NCBI RefSeq assembly: GCF_017355265.1
Contig: NZ_JADIJQ010000019.1
Span: forward strand, 1 to 52,783
DNA: 52,783 nucleotides
Direction of reading: 5' to 3'
Source: Tessaracoccus sp. SD287
Lineage (GTDB): Bacteria > Actinomycetota > Actinomycetes > Propionibacteriales > Propionibacteriaceae
This document shows positions 1-10,702 of the stretch, in pieces. Below the pieces are notes generated by a model, which saw nothing but the letters and a program-made list of their open reading frames with translations, was not told the DNA's origin and did not search any database. The position numbers and the translations under genes were made by a program. How positions within the stretch are numbered: position 1 is the stretch's first letter; every line of letters begins with the position of its first letter.

Positions 1-28
1 GCCGGCAAGTTGCCCGGCCTGTTCGGTG

Positions 29-42
29 CGGTGGATCCACCG
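29..42. repeat. 14-bp perfect palindrome
   Basis: CGGTGGATCCACCG is perfectly self-complementary. It could be an operator half of the region controlling the downstream kinase, or chance. There is no spacer, so it would not form a stable hairpin with a proper loop. Confidence 0.35.
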
Positions 43-63
43 GTCGACTCTGTCCATGCTCTA

Positions 64-79
64 TCGTACACACGTACGA
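64..79. promoter_or_regulatory. Operator-like inverted repeat TCGTAC-N4-GTACGA
   Basis: Two perfect 6-bp arms separated by ACAC lie about 255 bp before the kinase start. GTAC...GTAC symmetry is typical of GntR- or TetR-type operators. The cognate regulator is not in the window and may lie to the left. Confidence 0.4.
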
Positions 80-213
80 ATGCAGAACACAAGAGCTGGG
101 TACAAACTTTCGAGGACCCAATTCTCGAAGCGCCGGGCGACACCGCGCCGTCAAGGTCGGTCAGGCGCCACGCCGAGCTCGTGGACATCGGTCGCTCGAC
201 CTCGGCGGGCTCG

Positions 214-243
214 CCCGCGGGCGCGTCACCCGCGGGCGCGTCA
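214..243. repeat. Tandem duplication of a 15-bp unit
   Basis: The unit CCCGCGGGCGCGTCA occurs twice in direct succession (214-228 and 229-243) without mismatch. Each unit contains the palindrome CCCGCGGG. Two exact copies suggest a recent slippage event in non-coding DNA. No function is evident. Confidence 0.6.
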
Positions 244-322
244 ACCCTGCATGCCGCAGCACAACCATGCACATGCTCATGCCAGCTCAATCCCCGACAG
301 GCGGCAATCCCGCGGCGAGCGA

Positions 323-328
323 TAACGT
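323..328 (+). promoter_or_regulatory. -10 element of leaderless PfkB transcript
   Basis: TAACGT ends 6 nt before the GTG at 335. This is the same TAnnnT-N6/7-start arrangement seen at a dozen other genes here, and it supports that start codon. Confidence 0.5.
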
Positions 329-334
329 GGCCCC

Positions 335-1347
335 GTGCAGACCAATGACGCCTCCAGCCCCCAGTTCGAGACCGCAGCGTTCGAACTGCTGGCGGTGGGG
401 TTGTTCTTCAATGACATGGTGTTCAGTGGTCTGCCCGCCGACGGCCCCCAGCCGGGACGAGAACTGCGCACCGCGCCGTACCTGGCGGTGCCGGGCGGCA
501 TCGCCAACTCCTCCATTGCTGCGGCCCGCATCGGCCTGGACGTGGGCATGGTCAGCGACGTCGGCGACGACACCCTGGGCCGCGGCATGCTGGAAACCCT
601 GGAACGTGAGGGCGTCAACACCCGCAACTGCCTGATCCACCGCGACTGGCAGACCCCGCTGACGGTCATCCTGAACTACGCCCACGACCGGGCCATGGTG
701 ACCGCCGAGACCCCGCACCCCGGGGCGTGCGTGCTGCGCCAGCGCGAACACCCCCGGGCCGCGGTCGCCATCGCCCACCTGCAACCGTTCGCGATGCCAT
801 GGCTGGCCGAGGCGGCCGCCCACGGCACCCTGGTCATCGGCGACTGCGGCTGGGACGAATCGGGCGCCTGGGACCTCGCGGCGCTGCCCGACCTGGTCCA
901 CTGCCGCTCGTTCACCCCGAACCTCACCGAGGCACTGCATTACACCCGCACCGACAACCCCGACGCGGCCCTGCTGGCGCTGGCCGAGTACGTCCCCGAA
1001 CCCGTCATCACCATGGGCGGCGACGGAGCCATCGCGCTGGACCAGGTCTCCGGTGACGTCATCAGGGTCGGTTCGCTGCCGGTCACCGTCATTGACGCCT
1101 CCGGTGCCGGTGACGTGTTCAATGCCGGGTGGGCCGCCGGGCTGCTGACCAGTTGGCCCCTCGAGCAGCGACTCAAGCTGGCCGTGGCCATGGCCTCGCT
1201 CACCGTCGCCCGACCCGGTGGGGCCATCACCTCACCCACCCTGGGCGAGCTGTGGCAGTGGGTCGCCAACCTGCCGGCCGACAGCGGTCTGGCCGCCGAC
1301 TACGCCTTCGTTGCCGACATAGCCACCCATCACCAATGGAGCCGCCG

Positions 1348-1351
<4 letters not shown>
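335..1351 (+). CDS. PfkB-family carbohydrate/nucleoside kinase
   Basis: A 338-residue PfkB/ribokinase-fold protein, the usual length for sugar and nucleoside kinases. It should transfer phosphate from ATP to a hydroxymethyl group of a sugar or nucleoside in the cytoplasm. The N-terminal part has the GG-containing lid region (PGGIANSSIAAARIGLDVG). The second PfkB signature DASGAGD sits at residues 254-260, with D260 as catalytic base and the preceding GAG as anion hole. The GTG at 335 is chosen because a -10 box lies 6 nt upstream; an ATG-initiated form would lose the first strand. The stop overlaps the next gene by ATGA, so the two are probably co-transcribed. The substrate cannot be read from sequence. 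Confidence 0.85.
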
Positions 1352-3831
<2,480 letters not shown>

Positions 3832-3922
3832 AATGAGGCCCGCGATCGGTGCGCGCCGACGTTGAGGCCTGCCGGGCTCCGTTGCCGCTGATTCACGCAC
3901 GCCATGCCAGGAAGAGGACGTC

Positions 3923-5695
3923 TTGACCGAGAACAAGCACACGCCCGATGACGATCCGACCCGTCAGTTGCCCGTCCAGGAGCCGGCCCCACGGCCGCGA
4001 CGCAAGGGACTGGTCGTCGCCACCATCGTGGCCGTGCTGGCCGTGCTGGTGGGCGGCGCCTACGTCGTGGGCTACCTGATGGCCGGTGACAAGACCCCCA
4101 AGAACGCCTCGGTCGACGGCGTCGCCATCGGCGGTCTGGGCCACGACGAGGCGGTCGCCAAACTGACCGCCGAACTCGGTGACGGTTTCAACACCCCCAT
4201 CACCCTGACCGCCGACGGCACCTCGGCCACCGTCGTCCCGGCCGAGTCGGGCATGACCGTCGACTTCGATGCCACCGTGAGCAATGCCGGTGCGGGCAAG
4301 TCGTGGAACCCCACCCACATCTGGAACGTCCTGTCGGGCGGTGGGCCGCTCGAGCCGGTCACCGTCGTCGACGAGAACCAGGTCACGGCCACGATGGCCA
4401 CGATCGCCCCGAAGTTTGAGGTCGCCGGCAAGGACGCCACCATCCGCCTGGACGGCATCAAGGTCGTCACCACCCCGAGCGTGCAGAAGGCGACCCTCGA
4501 CCAGCAGGCCGCCGCCGCCCTGGTCATCGACGCCTGGCGCACCCAGAACACCGTCACCGCACCCTTGCTGCTCGAGGACCCGGCCATCACCAGCGACGAG
4601 GTGGACAAGGTCAAGGTCGAGTACGCGGACAAGGCGCTGTCCGGCCCGGTCACCGTCAAGCTCGACGGCGGCAAGACCTTCCCCATCGACGTCTCCTCCA
4701 TCGCCGCAGCCACCAGCTTCCCGGTCAAGGACGGCACCATCTCGGCGGCCACCGACATGGACAAGATCTGGGCCGACGCCGAAAAGGCCATCACCAAGCT
4801 GGGTCTGACCAAGGGCAAGGATGCGCGCTTCACCTTCGCCGGCGGCAAGCCGACCGTGGTGCCCTCCACCGACGGCATGACCGTCGACAAGGAGGACTTC
4901 GTGAAGCTGGTGCAGCCCGCCATCACCGCCAGCGGCGCTGACCGCACGGTGAGCGTCAAGGTGACCAAGGCGCCCGCCAAGCTGAGCACCGAGGACGCCA
5001 CCAAGCTGGGCGTCAAGGAGGTCACCGGGGAGTTCACCACCACCTTCCCGCACGCCGACTACCGCAACACCAACCTGTCCCGCGCAGCCGCCAGCATGAA
5101 TGGCAAGCTGGTGCTGCCCGGTGAGACCTTCAGCATGAACGACACCCTGGGCCCGCGGACCCCGGCCAACGGCTACGTCGACGGCTACGTCATCCAGGGA
5201 TCGCGTCTGGTCAAGGAGACCGGCGGCGGCATTTCGCAGAGCGCCACCACCGTGTTCAACGCGATCTTCTTCGCCGGCCTCGAGGACGTCGAGCACCACC
5301 CCCACACCCTCTACTTCCCGCGCTACCCGGCCGGCCGGGAGGCCACCCTGTACTACGGGCAGCTTGACCTGAAGTTCAAGAACAACACCGACCACGGGGT
5401 CCTCATCCAGGCCTTCGTCAACAAGTCGGCCCCCGGCAAGAATGGCTCGATCACCGTCAAGATCTGGTCGACCAAGGTGTGGCAGAAGGTCGAGTCGACG
5501 CCCCTGACGCCCATCGACTACTACGACACGCCACCAATCACCAGCAAGGCCAAGGACTGCGAGCCGCAGAGTGCCTCGCCGGGCTTCACCGTGAACTACG
5601 AGCGGCTGTTCTATCGCAACGGTGCCGTGGTCAAGCGCGAACCCTTCTCATGGAAGTACGCCGCCACACCCAAGGTGACCTGCGCGGTAGGATGA
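3923..5695 (+). CDS. VanW-family membrane protein with peptidoglycan-binding domains
   Basis: A 590-residue protein with a short acidic/basic cytoplasmic N-terminus, one transmembrane segment at about 29-51, and a large extracytoplasmic part. The extracellular part contains PG-binding-4-type (YoaR-like) repeats rich in Thr/Val and Lys. A C-terminal VanW domain starts near residue 375 and contains NTNLSRAAASMNG, LPGETFSMN and the glycine-rich KETGGGISQSATTVFNA segment. The family is tied to the cell wall, but its biochemical activity is not established. The TTG start at 3923 follows a purine-rich GGAAGAGG at good spacing and places the positively charged RPRRK just before the membrane segment. 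Confidence 0.88.
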   Translation: MTENKHTPDDDPTRQLPVQEPAPRPRRKGLVVATIVAVLAVLVGGAYVVGYLMAGDKTPKNASVDGVAIGGLGHDEAVAKLTAELGDGFNTPITLTADGTSATVVPAESGMTVDFDATVSNAGAGKSWNPTHIWNVLSGGGPLEPVTVVDENQVTATMATIAPKFEVAGKDATIRLDGIKVVTTPSVQKATLDQQAAAALVIDAWRTQNTVTAPLLLEDPAITSDEVDKVKVEYADKALSGPVTVKLDGGKTFPIDVSSIAAATSFPVKDGTISAATDMDKIWADAEKAITKLGLTKGKDARFTFAGGKPTVVPSTDGMTVDKEDFVKLVQPAITASGADRTVSVKVTKAPAKLSTEDATKLGVKEVTGEFTTTFPHADYRNTNLSRAAASMNGKLVLPGETFSMNDTLGPRTPANGYVDGYVIQGSRLVKETGGGISQSATTVFNAIFFAGLEDVEHHPHTLYFPRYPAGREATLYYGQLDLKFKNNTDHGVLIQAFVNKSAPGKNGSITVKIWSTKVWQKVESTPLTPIDYYDTPPITSKAKDCEPQSASPGFTVNYERLFYRNGAVVKREPFSWKYAATPKVTCAVG

Positions 5696-5739
5696 CCACG
5701 ACCCCGTCCGCAAGGACGACGCGATATTGAGGAGTGGAC

Positions 5740-6060
5740 GTGCCCTACATCATTGGTGAGGCCTGCGTGGACATCAAGGACCGCGCGTGTGTCGACGAGT
5801 GCCCCGTCGACTGCATCTATGAGGGCAACCGGATGCTCTACATCCAGACCGATGAGTGCGTCGACTGCGGTGCGTGCGAGCCCGTCTGCCCGGTGGAGGC
5901 CATCTACTACGAGGACGACATCCCCGAGGAGCAGAAGCACTACTTCGACATCAACGTCGAGTTCTTCGACGGCATCGGTTCGCCCGGCGGCGCCGCCAAG
6001 CTCGGTGTCATCGACAAGGACCACCCCTTCGTCGCAGCCCTGCCCCCACAGGGCGAGTGA
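5740..6060 (+). CDS. fdxA: 7Fe ferredoxin ([3Fe-4S][4Fe-4S])
   Basis: A 106-residue low-potential electron carrier. C9, C17 and C50 fit the 3Fe-4S ligands, and C21, C40, C43 and C46 fit the 4Fe-4S ligands. C25 is the extra free cysteine seen in Azotobacter FdI-type proteins. The second cluster motif reads CVDCGACEPVCP. The GTG at 5740 is preferred over the one at 5734: it puts GAGGAG 5 nt upstream and gives the typical N-terminus (Met)-Pro-Tyr-Ile-Ile. It ends in a GTGA overlap with dapC, the fdx-dapC pairing common in actinobacteria. The electron partner is unknown. Confidence 0.95.
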   Translation: MPYIIGEACVDIKDRACVDECPVDCIYEGNRMLYIQTDECVDCGACEPVCPVEAIYYEDDIPEEQKHYFDINVEFFDGIGSPGGAAKLGVIDKDHPFVAALPPQGE

Positions 6061-7163
6061 GCCGTCTCGATCGCCTGCCGGTCTTCCCCTGGGACACGAT
6101 CGCCGAGGCGAAGGCCGTCGCCGCTGCCCACGACGACGGCATCGTCGACCTGTCGGTCGGCACTCCCGTCGACCCGACCCCCGGTGTCGCCATCGCGGCC
6201 CTGACCGCTGCCGCTGACGCGCACGGCTACCCCCAGGTGTGGGGCTACCCGCAGCTCCGCCGGGCGATCATCGACCACCTGGTGACCCGCTGGAACAGCG
6301 TGGAGCTGCCCGAGACCGGGGTGCTGCCCGTCATCGGCACCAAGTGGCTGGTCGCCATGCTGCCCGAACTGCTCGACCTCGGCGCCGGCGACACCATCGT
6401 CATCCCCACCACCGCCTATCCCACCTACCTGGTCGGGGGACGATTCGCCGGGGTGACGGTCGTCGAGTCCGACGCGCCGGAACTCCTTCCGGGGCCGGGC
6501 CAGCCCGGTGCCCCCCGGCTGATCTGGGTGAACTCCCCGGCCAACCCGCACGGCGCGGTGATGTCACCCGAATTGATGCGGGCCTGGATCGACTACGCCC
6601 GCTCTGTCGGGGCCGTGCTGGCCTCCGACGAGTGCTACGGCGAGTTCGTCTACGAGGGCCGTGCCTGGTCCATGCTCGACCGCGACCTCAATGGCGGTTC
6701 GGTCGAGGGGATCGTGGTGGCCATGTCGACCTCCAAGGAGTCGAACATGGCCGGCTACCGCGCCGGCTACGCCGCCGGCGACCCAAGCATCATCACCGAA
6801 CTGCTGGGCCTCGGCAAGCACCTCGGCATGATGCTGCCGACCCCCGTGCTGCGGGCCATGGAAGCCGTGCTTCGCGACCGGGCCCATGTGGCTGAACAAC
6901 GCGAGCGCTACCGGGCCCGGCGCCAGGTGCTGGCAGCCGCACTGCGCGACGCCGGGTTCCGCATCGACCATTCCCAGGGTGCGCTGTACCTGTGGGCCAC
7001 CCGCGGGGAGGACTGCCGCGCCACCGTCGACTGGCTGGCCCGGCGCGGCATCCTGGTCGCACCCGGCGACTTCTACGGCGCCGCGGGCACCCAGCACGTC
7101 CGGATCGGACTCACCGCCAGCGACGAACGGATCGCGGCCGCAGCAACCCGACTGATGGGTTGA
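6057..7163 (+). CDS. dapC: Succinyldiaminopimelate transaminase DapC
   Basis: A 368-residue fold-type I PLP aminotransferase. It should convert N-succinyl-2-amino-6-ketopimelate to N-succinyl-LL-diaminopimelate with glutamate as donor, in the succinylase branch of lysine/peptidoglycan precursor synthesis. The PLP lysine is K227 in STSKESNMAGYRAGY. NSPANPHGAV is the Asn motif that contacts the cofactor, and the C-terminal HVRIGL arginine should bind substrate carboxylate. The GTG start overlaps the ferredoxin stop (GTGA). The assignment to DapC rather than a general aminotransferase rests on the family signature, the ferredoxin neighbour and the dapD/dapE genes 5 kb away. Confidence 0.88.
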   Translation: MSRLDRLPVFPWDTIAEAKAVAAAHDDGIVDLSVGTPVDPTPGVAIAALTAAADAHGYPQVWGYPQLRRAIIDHLVTRWNSVELPETGVLPVIGTKWLVAMLPELLDLGAGDTIVIPTTAYPTYLVGGRFAGVTVVESDAPELLPGPGQPGAPRLIWVNSPANPHGAVMSPELMRAWIDYARSVGAVLASDECYGEFVYEGRAWSMLDRDLNGGSVEGIVVAMSTSKESNMAGYRAGYAAGDPSIITELLGLGKHLGMMLPTPVLRAMEAVLRDRAHVAEQRERYRARRQVLAAALRDAGFRIDHSQGALYLWATRGEDCRATVDWLARRGILVAPGDFYGAAGTQHVRIGLTASDERIAAAATRLMG

Positions 7164-7179
7164 GTCTGGTCGGCTCAAC
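7159..7179. promoter_or_regulatory. HAIR-type HspR operator upstream of hsp20
   Basis: GTTGAGT-N7-GCTCAAC matches the HspR-associated inverted repeat (consensus CTTGAGT-N7-ACTCAAG) in the six inner bases of the left arm and the five inner bases of the right arm, with the exact 7-nt spacer. It overlaps the dapC stop and lies about 95 bp before hsp20, so hsp20 is probably repressed by HspR. The hspR gene is not in the window. Confidence 0.7.
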
Positions 7180-7182
7180 TCT

Positions 7183-7207
7183 GGAATTTTTCCCTGTTCT
7201 GGGTGTT
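7183..7207 (+). promoter_or_regulatory. Possible SigH/SigR-type promoter of hsp20
   Basis: GGAAT (7183-7187) and GTT (7205-7207) are separated by 17 nt, resembling the GGAAT-N16/18-GTT promoters of the SigH/SigR stress sigma factors. It lies directly downstream of the HAIR element. A sigma-70 reading (TAACTA at 7207-7212) is possible but has no good -35. Confidence 0.4.
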
Positions 7208-7273
7208 AACTATGGGTAAGAGAACTCCGGTACGAACCCGGAAGGCATCCAGACACACAGGAGGAGTTTTCCC

Positions 7274-7738
7274 ATGCCCACCTACTACGACCCGTTCAAG
7301 GAACTGCAGTCCTTCGTGAACCAGACGCTGAACCAGACCAAGAGTCTGGGCATGCCGATGGACCTCTACCGCGACGGGGACACGTTCCGCGCCGACTTCG
7401 ACCTGCCGGGGGTCGACCCGGCCAGCATCGACGTCGACATCGAGGACCGCACCATCACCATCCGCGCCGAACGGCGGGCGCAGTCACTGTCCGAGGGCAG
7501 CGAGTGGGTCGCCCGGGAACGCGGCTTCGGCACCTTTGCCCGGCAGATCACCGTGGGTCGAGGACTCGCCCTCGACAAGGTCAGCGGTGAGTACGTCGAC
7601 GGCGTCCTGCAGTTGACGATCCCGGTCGCCGAGGAGGCAAAGCCTCGCAAGATCCAGGTGCAGCGCCGCACGGAGCACCACCAGGTCGGCGACACCATCC
7701 ACGGAGAGGTCAGCGCCGAGCAGGACCAGCAGGCCTGA
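7274..7738 (+). CDS. hsp20: Hsp20/alpha-crystallin small heat-shock protein
   Basis: A 154-residue cytosolic holdase chaperone. The alpha-crystallin domain runs from about residue 33 (DLYRDGDTFRADFDLPGV) to about 130 (LQLTIPVAEEAKPRKIQV), including the conserved FxR-xI/V and GVLxLxxP elements. Short N- and C-terminal arms flank it. A strong AGGAGG at 7259-7264 precedes the ATG by 9 nt. The upstream operator suggests heat-shock control by HspR. It is monocistronic, ending before a strong hairpin. Confidence 0.95.
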   Translation: MPTYYDPFKELQSFVNQTLNQTKSLGMPMDLYRDGDTFRADFDLPGVDPASIDVDIEDRTITIRAERRAQSLSEGSEWVARERGFGTFARQITVGRGLALDKVSGEYVDGVLQLTIPVAEEAKPRKIQVQRRTEHHQVGDTIHGEVSAEQDQQA

Positions 7739-7760
7739 GCCCTCGACACTGACACCGACG

Positions 7761-7788
7761 CCGGCGCCCCCGTCCCCGGGGGCGCCGG
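7761..7788. terminator. Bidirectional hairpin between convergent genes
   Basis: A perfect 11-bp stem, CCGGCGCCCCC (7761-7771) with GGGGGCGCCGG (7778-7788), around a 6-nt loop. It sits in the 73-bp gap between hsp20 and the convergent minus-strand gene. There is no U tract, as is usual in actinobacteria. Confidence 0.75.
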
Positions 7789-7811
7789 TCGTCGTCCGGG
7801 CCCACGCCGTC

Positions 7812-8684
7812 CTAGCCCAGGGTGAGGGTCACCGTGGTCGGCTGCACCGGCGTGGTCACGTCCCACGGCGCGTAGGCGACGGGGTCCATCGTCCAGGTCT
7901 GGACACCACCGGCACCGCCGACGGCGATGGAACGCACCCCGGCGTCGCGCAGGTTGGCCATCGACAGGTGGGCCGCGGCCCAGGCGCTGGTGGCGTCGCC
8001 GGCGGTGATCGTCCAGACCTTGTCCGCGGTGGCGACCGTGACCTTGCCCCGCAGCCCCTTGTCGAGGACCTGGGGCAGCAGGTTCGCCGAGGGCGCCGCC
8101 GAGTCGCGCACCGCGCACGACAGCGAAGCGGTGCTGTGCCCCGTCAGGGCACTGGCCAACACCCTGGCCTCCTCGACGTGCTTGCGGTAGCCCTCCGGCA
8201 CCCCGGAGCGCTGCACCTTCTGGGCGACGTCATTGATGTCGCCGGTCTGCCACCCCTTCACCTTGACCAGTGCCTCGTAGAACTTGCCGCTGGAGTACCA
8301 CGGGTCCATGATTTGTTCGACGGTGCCCCAGTCCTGGCTGGGCCGCTGCTGGAACAACCCGACCGAGTCGCGGTCGCCGTAGTCAATGTTGCGCAGACTG
8401 GACTCCTGCATGGCGGTCGCCAGCGCGATGGTCGCCGCCCGGGCCGGAAGGCCGCGACGGATCGACTCGGCCACGATCACCGAGGCCCACTTGCTCTGTT
8501 CGGGGCTGAGGAAGGCGCTGCTGCCGTCGGCGGTGGCCACGCAGCCCTGGGTGACCGGCCGGGGGGCCGGGTCCGACCCGTCGGGCAGCAGCATCCGCAG
8601 CCCCCAGGCGGCGGCGAGCGCGGCAACCACCACCAGCACCACACAGGTGGACAGGATCAGGAGTCGGCTTGTCACAGAACGCAC
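7812..8684 (-). CDS. Membrane-anchored lysozyme-like protein
   Basis: A 290-residue protein with an N-terminal transmembrane segment (LLILSTCVVLVVVAALAAAW) and an extracellular domain of the actinobacterial lytic-transglycosylase-like type. The signature is the MQESSLRNIDYGDRDSVGLFQQRPSQDWG region (E of QESS as likely acid, then the SVGLFQQRPS turn). The C-terminal 100 residues are a separate domain of unknown role. Homologues are often mislabelled heavy-metal transporters. The GTG at 8684 is chosen because TACACT lies 6 nt upstream; an ATG at 8717 would add 11 residues with no ribosome binding site. Confidence 0.72.
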   Translation of the reverse strand: MRSVTSRLLILSTCVVLVVVAALAAAWGLRMLLPDGSDPAPRPVTQGCVATADGSSAFLSPEQSKWASVIVAESIRRGLPARAATIALATAMQESSLRNIDYGDRDSVGLFQQRPSQDWGTVEQIMDPWYSSGKFYEALVKVKGWQTGDINDVAQKVQRSGVPEGYRKHVEEARVLASALTGHSTASLSCAVRDSAAPSANLLPQVLDKGLRGKVTVATADKVWTITAGDATSAWAAAHLSMANLRDAGVRSIAVGGAGGVQTWTMDPVAYAPWDVTTPVQPTTVTLTLG

Positions 8685-8690
8685 CGTGCC

Positions 8691-8696
8691 AGTGTA
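8691..8696 (-). promoter_or_regulatory. -10 element of leaderless transcript
   Basis: On the minus strand TACACT is followed by 6 nt and then the GTG at 8684. A TTGGAC about 15 nt further upstream may be the -35. Confidence 0.6.
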
Positions 8697-8810
8697 GGCA
8701 ACGGTGCCGCTGTCCAACCCTTGACTAGGGGCTCGGCCCCGGCGTTGCCCGCACTAAGTTCTGGTGAGCCCGCCCGCGTCGACAGCCTGGGCCCAACGAA
8801 GGGAACGCGC

Positions 8811-9788
8811 ATGCGTCTCACAGCAGCACTTGCGGCCGTGGTTGCCACCGCCGTCCTGCTCACCGGATGCGGCGGCAACGATGCCGCCGACGGTGACCAG
8901 ACCGTCAAGATCGGTGGCGTCACGATCGTGTCACACCCGTCCCTGGACGCCATCTGGCAGGGGTTCAAGGACGGCATGAAGGACGCCGGATACGAAGAGG
9001 GCAAGAACGTCGAGTACGACTTCCAGAACCCGCAGGGTGACCAGTCGACCCTGAACTCCATTGCCAGCACCTTCGCCAACTCCGACAACGACCTGTTCGT
9101 CTCGATCGCGACCCCGCCCTCGCAGGCCCTGGTCCAGTCCATCACCGATCGTCCCATCCTGTTCTCCGGCGTCACTGACCCGGTGGACGCGGGGCTGGTC
9201 GACAACGTGGACAAGCCCGGCAAGAACGTCACGGGTGCCTCCGACTGGAACCCGCCGAAGCCCGTTCTCGAGCTGATCAAGGAGATCAAGCCCGAGACCA
9301 AGACGGTCGGCATCGTCTACACCTCCTCCGAGGCGAACTCCGAGATCCAGACCAAGCAGGCCCAGGCGGCCGCGAAGGATCTGGGGCTGGAGATCAAGGT
9401 GGTGACCGTCACCAACTCCAACGAGGTGCAGCAGGCGGCTGCCTCCCTGGACGTCGACGCCTTCTACGTCGGCAACGACAACAATGTGGTGGCCGCCATC
9501 GAGGCGCTGCTGCAGGAGGCGGAGAAGAAGAAGGCCATCGTGGTCACCTCCGACGCCGACTCGGTCGACAAGGGGGCCGCAGCGGCCATCTCCATCGACT
9601 ACTACCAGCAGGGCAAGGACACCGCGAAGCTGGCCGTCGAGATCCTGAAGAACGGCAAGAAGGCCGGTGACCTGCCGGTGTCGTTCCAGACGGAACTGGA
9701 CCTGGTCGTCAACCCGGCTGCTGCCCAGAAGCAGGGCACCACGATTCCGGCAGCCGTCGTCTCGCGGGCCGCGAAGACGGTGGGCTGA
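8811..9788 (+). CDS. ABC substrate-binding lipoprotein, TrpX-like
   Basis: A 325-residue exported lipoprotein with lipobox LLTGC and acylated C20. The mature part is the type-I periplasmic-binding fold of the ABC_sub_bind family (TrpX/COG2984): KIGGVTIVSHPSLDAIWQGF, ILFSGVTDPVDAGLV, and VTSDADSVDKGAAAAISIDYYQQGK near the C-terminus. It delivers ligand to the permease and ATPase encoded just downstream (5 nt gap, then ATGA overlap). Family members in Firmicutes are linked to tryptophan by T-boxes, but others carry other ligands. No T-box is visible here, so the substrate remains open. Confidence 0.88.
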   Translation: MRLTAALAAVVATAVLLTGCGGNDAADGDQTVKIGGVTIVSHPSLDAIWQGFKDGMKDAGYEEGKNVEYDFQNPQGDQSTLNSIASTFANSDNDLFVSIATPPSQALVQSITDRPILFSGVTDPVDAGLVDNVDKPGKNVTGASDWNPPKPVLELIKEIKPETKTVGIVYTSSEANSEIQTKQAQAAAKDLGLEIKVVTVTNSNEVQQAAASLDVDAFYVGNDNNVVAAIEALLQEAEKKKAIVVTSDADSVDKGAAAAISIDYYQQGKDTAKLAVEILKNGKKAGDLPVSFQTELDLVVNPAAAQKQGTTIPAAVVSRAAKTVG

Positions 9789-9793
9789 ACCTG

Positions 9794-10702
9794 ATGGTGA
9801 CAGCTCTCGAGGTGGGCTTCCTGTATGCCGTGATGGCGTTGGGCGTCTACCTCACCTATCGGGTGCTCGACTTCCCCGACCTGACCGTCGACGGTTCGTT
9901 CACGATGGGGGCGGCCACGGCGGCCGTCCTCATCGTGGGCGGCACCGCCCCCGTACTGGCGATGGTCGCCGGCACCGGGGCGGGGGTCGTGGCCGGGTTC
10001 ATCACGGGCGCCCTGCACGCCTGGGGCGGGATCAACCCGCTGCTGGCGGGCATCCTCACCCAGATCGGCCTGTGGTCGATCAACCTGCGCATCATGGGCA
10101 AGGCCAACCTGTCGCTGCTGCGCGAGCGGACCCTGTTCACGCCCCTGCGCGAGGCCGGGCTGATGGGCACGTGGTGGTCGGTGCTCATCCTGGCCGGGGT
10201 CTCGACGCTGGCCGTGCTGGTGCTGTTCTGGTTCCTGCGCACCGCCTACGGTGTCGCCATCCGCGCCACCGGGGACAACCAGCAGATGGCCGCCAGCCAG
10301 GGCATCAACACCGCCTGGACCAAGATCGCCGGTCTGGCCCTGTCCAATGGCCTGGTCGCCTTCTGCGGCACCATGGTCGCCCAGTACCAGGGCTACGCCG
10401 ACATCTCGATGGGCATCGGCCTGGTCGTGGCCGGACTCGCCTCGGTGATCGTCGGGCAGGCCATCTTCGGGATGAGCCGGCTCTGGCAGGCCATCGCGGC
10501 CGCCGCCCTGGGCTCGGTGCTGTACCGCCTGGCCATCCAGATCGCCCTGGACAACGGGTTGAACCCGAACGACATGAAGCTGATCTCGGCGCTGCTGGTG
10601 GTCGCGGCGCTGCTCATCCCGAAGTGGGCACCGATCCGACGTTTCCGGATGAGGCGCCGGTCGCCCGCCCCAGCCGAACCGACCCGTGGGGTGCCCGCAT
10701 GA
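9794..10702 (+). CDS. ABC permease, TrpY-like
   Basis: A 302-residue integral membrane protein with eight or so hydrophobic segments, of the branched-chain/TrpY-type permease family (COG4120). Conserved features are the opening VGFLYAVMALGVYLTYRVLDFPDLTVDGSF and the glycine-rich GVAIRATGDNQQMAASQGI loop, the likely ATPase coupling helix. Only one permease gene is present, so the channel should be a homodimer. It ends in an ATGA overlap with the ATPase gene. Confidence 0.88.
   Translation: MVTALEVGFLYAVMALGVYLTYRVLDFPDLTVDGSFTMGAATAAVLIVGGTAPVLAMVAGTGAGVVAGFITGALHAWGGINPLLAGILTQIGLWSINLRIMGKANLSLLRERTLFTPLREAGLMGTWWSVLILAGVSTLAVLVLFWFLRTAYGVAIRATGDNQQMAASQGINTAWTKIAGLALSNGLVAFCGTMVAQYQGYADISMGIGLVVAGLASVIVGQAIFGMSRLWQAIAAAALGSVLYRLAIQIALDNGLNPNDMKLISALLVVAALLIPKWAPIRRFRMRRRSPAPAEPTRGVPA

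Larger units (their letters stand above)
1..322. other. Non-coding 5' region before the PfkB gene
   Basis: About 320 bases without a convincing gene. Short open frames exist on both strands but are rich in Arg, Pro and His, lack a ribosome binding site and resemble nothing I know. The stretch is less GC-rich in places (for example 58-120) than the genes around it. It carries three repeat structures listed separately (29-42, 64-79, 214-243). An operator-type dyad here suggests that this is the regulatory region of the sugar kinase or of a divergent gene beyond the left edge. Confidence 0.5.

Noticed and set aside
29..42. Palindrome containing GGATCC as a restriction-related site
   Set aside because: A six-base site occurs by chance about this often. 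Only the longer 14-bp symmetry was kept, at low confidence.
8700..8810. T-box or other riboswitch before the TrpX-like gene
   Set aside because: The gap is short, has no specifier stem or T-box sequence, and contains only a TTGACT without a properly spaced -10.
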